Shown: positions 59,458 through 64,000 of the stretch, piece by piece
Position numbering within the stretch: the first letter of the stretch is position 1
Layout: every line of letters begins with the position of its first letter
Assembly (NCBI GenBank): GCA_949130495.1
Contig: CASBWL010000047.1
Span: 186,001 to 250,000, forward strand
Origin: Sambucus nigra
Taxonomy: Eukaryota; Streptophyta; Magnoliopsida; Dipsacales; Adoxaceae
DNA length: 64,000 nucleotides
Reading direction: 5' to 3'
The notes under the pieces: model-generated
The model's input: only the letters and a program-made list of their open reading frames with translations
Databases searched by the model: none
What the model was told of the DNA's origin: nothing
Program-made: the position numbers and the translations under genes

Positions 59458-62199
59458 TGTGACAACCCGCACTCCGAAATAAGGGGTGGCCATCCCGATA
59501 CTCCGACATATACGGAAATCATGGATGTAAATCATTCTCAGCACCAACAAATATATTGAGAGTATCCAGGAAAATCACCCATTAATTCAGAAAACGGGTT
59601 GTCAAAACAATTTACATCATTTAAAAGTTAAATTAAGAAAACAGTTTAAACAACCCATTCTAGAAAAGAGTGGAATTCAAAGAAACATATATAACATATA
59701 TCTAAAACGAATAAATACAAGGGGAGGACCGAATAGGCTGTCGGTCCACAGCTACACAAAAGCAATTACAACACTTATACGTACGTATTACATTCATTAG
59801 ACAATTACAAGTTTGGGCCACTCGCCCGAATGACAGACCCGATCATAACTAGGTATCAAAAGTGATGGCATCTAGCAAAACATCCTGTAATATCCGCAAT
59901 TTCTTACAGCCCCTTAAAAGCAAAAGAGTAGGAATATCAACACGGGCATCCTTGCGGAGGAGCACCTGGGCGGATACAATAATATGCACAACATAGAAAA
60001 ATGAACGGGTCAGGACCCGATTTTTATATAGTTCCCAGATGAACAAAAAGCATGCTAGATATGAACAGTTAATGATGAGAATGAGCATCAGATATCTAAC
60101 AACCTAACCATGAAATATAATGAGACAATTAAAATGACATGCCTAAGATAAAACTATGCAAGAGAATGAAATTATGCGTTAATAAATTAAAAGCTTCTAT
60201 TCACCAATTTCCACTTTAATCTAGTTTCAACTCCTTAACAGGAATACAATATTATCGTTTTCTTATTTCTTTCAAATTCATATTCCTTAGCAGGAACATA
60301 TAATTATCATCATACAATTTTAGTGGAAATATGCAACCCTCAAGTCCCACTTGAGTTTAGAAAAGTTATATTTTTATACATATAACGATTCTACGACCCC
60401 CCCTCCGAGTTTCCCCACTGGGCGCGCCCCTAAATGACTCTCATCTTCCAGGGGCCCATCAAACAAGGCAACCTGGGTACCTATAGCACGTCGGGAAGTG
60501 GCCATATACCTGCGAGTGAGTCATAACAACACCTGGAATTACCTCACTAGCGCAGAAAAATATACATATAATAAACCCTTATATGGCCGAGGACTATAGT
60601 CTCCCTGCATTCACTAGTCAAAGGACATCACCTCATGCACGAGCCTCCCTTATGATAGCATTTAGAGAGGTGTGTTTAAGTATATTAGCATTTACTATAA
60701 AAATCATACTTTTCATTTCCATTACCCTTTACGTGTTTCATTTGTTTGAAACCATGATCATAGGATATATCATTAATATTCATCCTAGTGTATGCTTCGA
60801 ATAAGTCTCCAAGGGATCACGTTCATTTACCGAACTTAAGGTCTTATATACCTCAATTAAGCCCCCTAAAGTATCCAAGTATGGGCCTACAACCCCCATC
60901 CACATCATTAGGATGCACAAAGAGAAGTGATGCCTGGACATCACATAGGACAACCCCTCCCCCGGACCTAACCCCAAGTGAAACCCATTCAACACTAGGG
61001 TGTCAACCAACTCAACTAGGACTCTAAAATCCAAGGTTTACTTCATTCAAGAAGAGTCCTAAGTCCCTAAGGGAAGAAAAGAATTTAAAAGCAAAAGTAG
61101 AAAATTGGTTGAGAAAACAGGGGACCGGTCGACCGGTCCCAAGACCGCGGTCGACCGCGTCTCAAGTTTTGGCCTTTGAAAGAAAGCATAAAGCTCACTT
61201 CGGACGAGCCGGTCGACCGGTAGGGGGACCGCGGTCGACCGCGCCCTTAAATGCATGCATTTGAAAGAAAGAAGTGTGCCCTCCTCCGAAGGCCCGGTCG
61301 ACCGGTCTGAGAGACGCGGTCGACCGGTCATTGCAGACCTAGACCTATCTTCCTATACTTTTCATACAAACTCAAACCAACTATCAACCAATCAAAACAA
61401 ATCCTCATTTAATGATACTAAAAGATCATAAATGCTTCCATCAACATTTTTCTACTTTTATCCACCATTAATCTCTACCAAAGATATTATTACCCTTAAT
61501 ACCCTTAAATCTAACCAAAAACCATAACTACATTCATCAAAACCATTACATAACTAACCATACTAGTTACCCATCTTAAACAATATAATAGAAAGTAGAA
61601 AACTGGCCTTGGGGCTTCAATTTCAGTCTTGGTTGAAGAAGAATGCAAGATCAATCCACCAATCTTCAATCTCACCCTTTTTTCCACGAATTTCTACCAC
61701 TCTCTCTCTCTCACTCTAGGGCTAGAACATTTAGGGCAAAGAAGAGAAAATGAAAGGTTTGGGAAAGACTAAAACGTGGCCTTAGATTAAAAGTCTTTAA
61801 TTTTAAATGTCTATACCGCAATAATATCATTTCTAATACGCAATATGCCAAAACCAGTTAAAAGTGCCCAAAACCCCAAAATACAATATGGCACACATTT
61901 CTACTTTCTCGTACCTTCCGGAACTAACTACACCCTCCAAATTATCATTTGGAAATTTTATAGGCCATTCTATGTTTCGGTTTCATATAATTCCAACTGC
62001 CATATTAATTTTCATGACAAAATAGAACATCACATGGTAATAACTACTTACACACATGGCAATTATGCAACTTATTAGTAAATATTAACTTATTTCATCA
62101 AATTAATACTTACCCACATCCGGCATTTTTTAATATATGCAACTACTCAACATAGTAAATAAATATAAAATGGGCTCCCCAAAAGCGAGGGTTGTTACA
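59458..62199 (-). repeat. Element D, 3' LTR (2,742 bp)
   Basis: Related to the B LTR: same ends, same shared block (CTGGAAGATGA at about 60440-60450 and the TATGGCC.CTTCCCGACGT segment at about 60490-60510, minus strand), and same kind of palindromes. The AGGCAAGT element is altered here (AAGGCCAGTTTTCTACTTTC). It lacks the GGTTCCTTGTTTGGATTT module. Confidence 0.9.
61122..61335 (-). repeat. Palindrome cluster in element D LTR (GGTCGACC words)
   Basis: Six palindromes in three pairs, all nearly perfect, alternating GCGGTCGACCGC with ACCGGTCGACCGGT forms, ending CCCCTGTT. A 90-codon minus-strand ORF (61059-61331) runs through with SDRSTGPS and RSTAVP peptides like those of the B leader ORF. 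Confidence 0.9.
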
Positions 62200-62201
62200 T
62201 A

Positions 62202-62212
62202 CTCCCCCCCTT
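62202..62212 (-). other. Polypurine tract of element D
   Basis: Reads AAGGGGGGGAG on the minus strand, just before the LTR start at 62199. Confidence 0.85.
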
Positions 62213-62561
62213 ATGAGGGAATTTTGCCCCCAAATTCAAGCGTACCTTGGATAAAAAGATGCGGATATTTTTCCCGCATATCTTCCTCACGCTCCCAAGT
62301 AGATTCCTCCACATTGTGATGACTCCATTGTACTCTAATCAAGGGCACCACTCGAGATCTCAATCTACGTTCCCCATTCTCCAATATGGCCACGGGTTGC
62401 TCTTCATAAGAAACATCGGGTTGTAACTCTATATCCTCGAAAGGAATGTTCCAAAGGGCACCATCACACCTCTTGTACTTTTTCAAAGAGGAGATATGGA
62501 AGACATCGTGAATTTTTTGCAAAGGTTCCAGTAGGACAAGTTGATACGCCACTGGACACAC
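62211..62561 (-). pseudogene. pol: Element D integrase tail with chromodomain-like region (open 116 codons)
   Basis: Open from 62561 to a stop at 62211: VAYQLVLLEPLQKIHDVFH, SYEEQPVAIL, RLRSRVVPLIRVQWSHH, EESTWEREEDM, KYPHLF. This is the complete tail and keeps the Trp that element B lost. It is in frame with the integrase upstream, separated by one TGA (62592-62594) at a position that is Arg in element B (APRFVGPF). It is part of a broken gene rather than a separate protein. Confidence 0.88.
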
Positions 62562-62591
62562 CTTAGAAATTACGGGAAAAGGTCCAACGAA

Positions 62592-63283
62592 TCACGGTGC
62601 CAACTTCCCTTTCTCTCCGAAACGCTTAACGCCTTTCATAGGCGACACTCGAACCAACACTTGGTCTCCAACCTCCAACTCCACATGTCTTCTTCCTGTA
62701 TCGACATAGCTTTTTTGTCTATCTTGGGCTATCCGAATACGATTTCGAATAAGCTCGATCTTAGAAGAAGTATCCCGAATAATTTCAGGTCTAAGAAACT
62801 TGTTATCTCCCACTTCTAACCAACACGTGGGAGACCTACAAGGCCTACCATACAAGGCTTCATAAGGCGCCATCCCAACAGTCAACCAAAGGGAGATATT
62901 ATTCCCAACTACCTTTAAAATCAAGCATACACAATCGAAGCATATCCTCCAACATTTGGTTAACCCGCTCAGTCTGACCATCTGTCTGAGGATGAGGAAG
63001 TGCTCAATTTTAATTCAGTTCCCAATGCCTCTTGGAAGCTTTGCCAAAAGTGGGAAACAAAGATTTTGTCTCTGTCGGAAATAATATTCAAAGGCACCCC
63101 ATGCAATCTAATGATCTGTTCAATGAACAACCAAGCGTAACGAGCGGTGTTATAATCGGTACGGACCGGAAGGAAGTGCGCCGACTTTGTCAAGCGATCC
63201 AAGATAACCCATATAGAATCATTACCCTTCTGTGACGTTGGTAAGCCAGTGATAAAATCCATTGATATGCTCTCCCATTTCAA
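62592..63283 (-). pseudogene. pol: Element D integrase core, frameshifted
   Basis: From 63283: [15 protein letters not shown] (first catalytic Asp), [27 protein letters not shown] (second catalytic Asp, canonical SDRD). A frameshift near 63000 destroys the HPQTDGQTE segment that holds the catalytic Glu, and a second deletion near 62900 removes the 'EFAYNNSY' part. It then resumes as GMAPYEALYGRPC and GDQVLVRVSPMKG down to the TGA at 62592. Confidence 0.9.
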
Positions 63284-63301
63284 TACCGGAATTTCTAACG
63301 G

Positions 63302-63733
63302 CTACAACAAACCTGCCGGTAGTTGATGATTGATCTTAACCAACTGACAAGTAGTGCATTGAGATACAAACTCCGAAATATCTCGTTTCATACCCGGCCA
63401 CCAATATTGACGGCGCATATCGTGATACATTTTATCATTTCTCGGATGCACCGAAAATTTTGAACCGTGAGATTCTGCCATCACAGCCCATCGCAAATCC
63501 CCATCCTCTGGAACGATAAGCCTTCCATGGAAGCGTAGCCCACCCTCAGAACTTACCGAGTAGGACTCCTCTCCCTCCGACAATAATCGGCGAATGTGGT
63601 CTTGACATTCTTTATCCCTGCCTTGGGCTTCTACGACCCTTGCCACATTCGTGGGAGTAACGGTCATCACGGACATAAAAGCCTTAGCAACCGCATCCAC
63701 ATGACTGAGCTCTTTCCATTTATCTTTCCACAC
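63302..63733 (-). pseudogene. pol: Element D integrase N-terminal zinc-binding part
   Basis: Open 143 codons: GDLRWAVMAESHGSKFSVHP...YWWPGMKRDISEFVSQCTTCQ gives the HHCC zinc site. It ends at TAG 63302-63304, where element B has Gln (LLQPLEIPV). The frame then continues unchanged into the core at 63283. Confidence 0.9.
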
Positions 63734-63738
63734 AACAA

Positions 63739-64000
63739 CTAGTTCACCCTCGGGTTTCTACTCAAGGCATCTGCCACCACGTTCGCCTTGCCCGGATGGT
63801 AATGAATATCAAATTGGTAATCTTTCACGAACTGTAACCATCGTCGCTGTCGCATATTCAAATCTTTTTGAGAAAATAAATATTGCAACGACTTATGGTC
63901 CGTGAAAAGACTAAACTTCTTCCCAAGAAGATAGTGCCTCCAAATCTTTAAGGCAAAGACAACTGCGGCTAATTCTAAGTCATGCACCGGGTAATTTCTT
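63739..64000 (-). pseudogene. pol: Element D RNase H, partial at window edge
   Basis: [34 protein letters not shown] and [11 protein letters not shown] match element B's RNase H almost residue for residue. A frameshift after DALSR ends the frame at 63739. The 5' part lies beyond the window. Confidence 0.9.

Larger units (their letters stand above)
59458..64000 (-). mobile_element. Element D: minus-strand Ty3/Gypsy chromovirus nested in C2 (cut by window end)
   Basis: On the minus strand the 3' LTR is 62199-59458 (starts TGTAACAACCCTCGC, ends GGGTTGTCACA), preceded by PPT and by pol reading from the window's right edge. The RNase H, integrase and chromodomain-like tail closely resemble element B. 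RT, protease, gag and the 5' LTR lie beyond the window. The insertion in the opposite direction, inside C2's leader, dates it after C2. Confidence 0.93.

Noticed and set aside
59320..60088. Minus-strand ORFs (76 and 79 codons) near the left end of element D
   Set aside because: They span the C2/D boundary or lie in LTR sequence with no family resemblance.

Overview
KIND OF DNA. This is nuclear, AT-rich, gene-poor heterochromatin of a flowering plant. The evidence is several very long LTR retrotransposons with the plant-type primer binding site TGGTATCAGAGC, Ty3/Gypsy pol genes with a C-terminal chromodomain-like tail (chromovirus, most like the Tekay/Del lineage), and TGTAACAACCC...TTGTCACA LTR ends. 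I see no rRNA, tRNA, CRISPR array, organellar gene or recognisable host housekeeping gene. The species cannot be told from the sequence. LAYOUT. The backbone is a head-to-tail array of a long tandem repeat (about 5.05-5.23 kb when intact). Eight units start at 1, 5211, 10436, 31346, 36404, about 43771 (5' end lost), 48725 and 53854. Each complete unit carries, in order: a leader with a small conserved minus-strand ORF; a 0.9-kb foldback bounded on both sides by GCGGATCCGC; degenerate ~180-bp sub-repeats; a minus-strand 162-codon ORF for a highly charged, probably disordered protein, with its own TATA box; a 44-bp direct duplication in some units; and a 226-bp MITE-like segment bounded by ACTAGT. 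The charged-protein ORF is open only in unit 2 (8360-8848) and is broken or deleted elsewhere. INSERTIONS. Element A (10517-19327, TSD CAAAC) has 2.9-3.4-kb LTRs and a pol-less interior. Element B (19850-29973, TSD CCTAT) is a full-length but decayed chromovirus with gag, protease, RT, RNase H, integrase and chromodomain. Both interrupt unit 3. C1 (37092-40717, TSD CCTAA) is a solo LTR in unit 5. C2 (from 55829) is a 5' LTR plus PBS of the same family in unit 8. It is interrupted after about 150 bp by element D (59458 to the window end, minus strand), another decayed chromovirus. A 50-bp LTR scar at 43721-43770 shows that unit 6 once carried element A at the same site as unit 3. HOW IT FITS TOGETHER. 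Nothing here looks like a functioning multigene system. The notable signals lie in the LTRs. (1) An 18-nt word, GGTTCCTTGTTTGGATTT, is identical in ten places across families A and C; in most of them a small TCGC/GCGA hairpin with a TTCG or TTT loop follows. (2) All families carry clusters of 10-22-bp perfect palindromes at the same relative LTR position, but the palindromic word differs between families and even between C1 and C2. (3) A-family LTRs hold a chain of hairpins whose stems differ in sequence but keep pairing. (4) A conserved AGGCAAGT...ACTTGC element lies in the leader, and a good 3' splice site lies just before the gag ATG. Coordinates were read by eye; no alignment, folding or database search was run.
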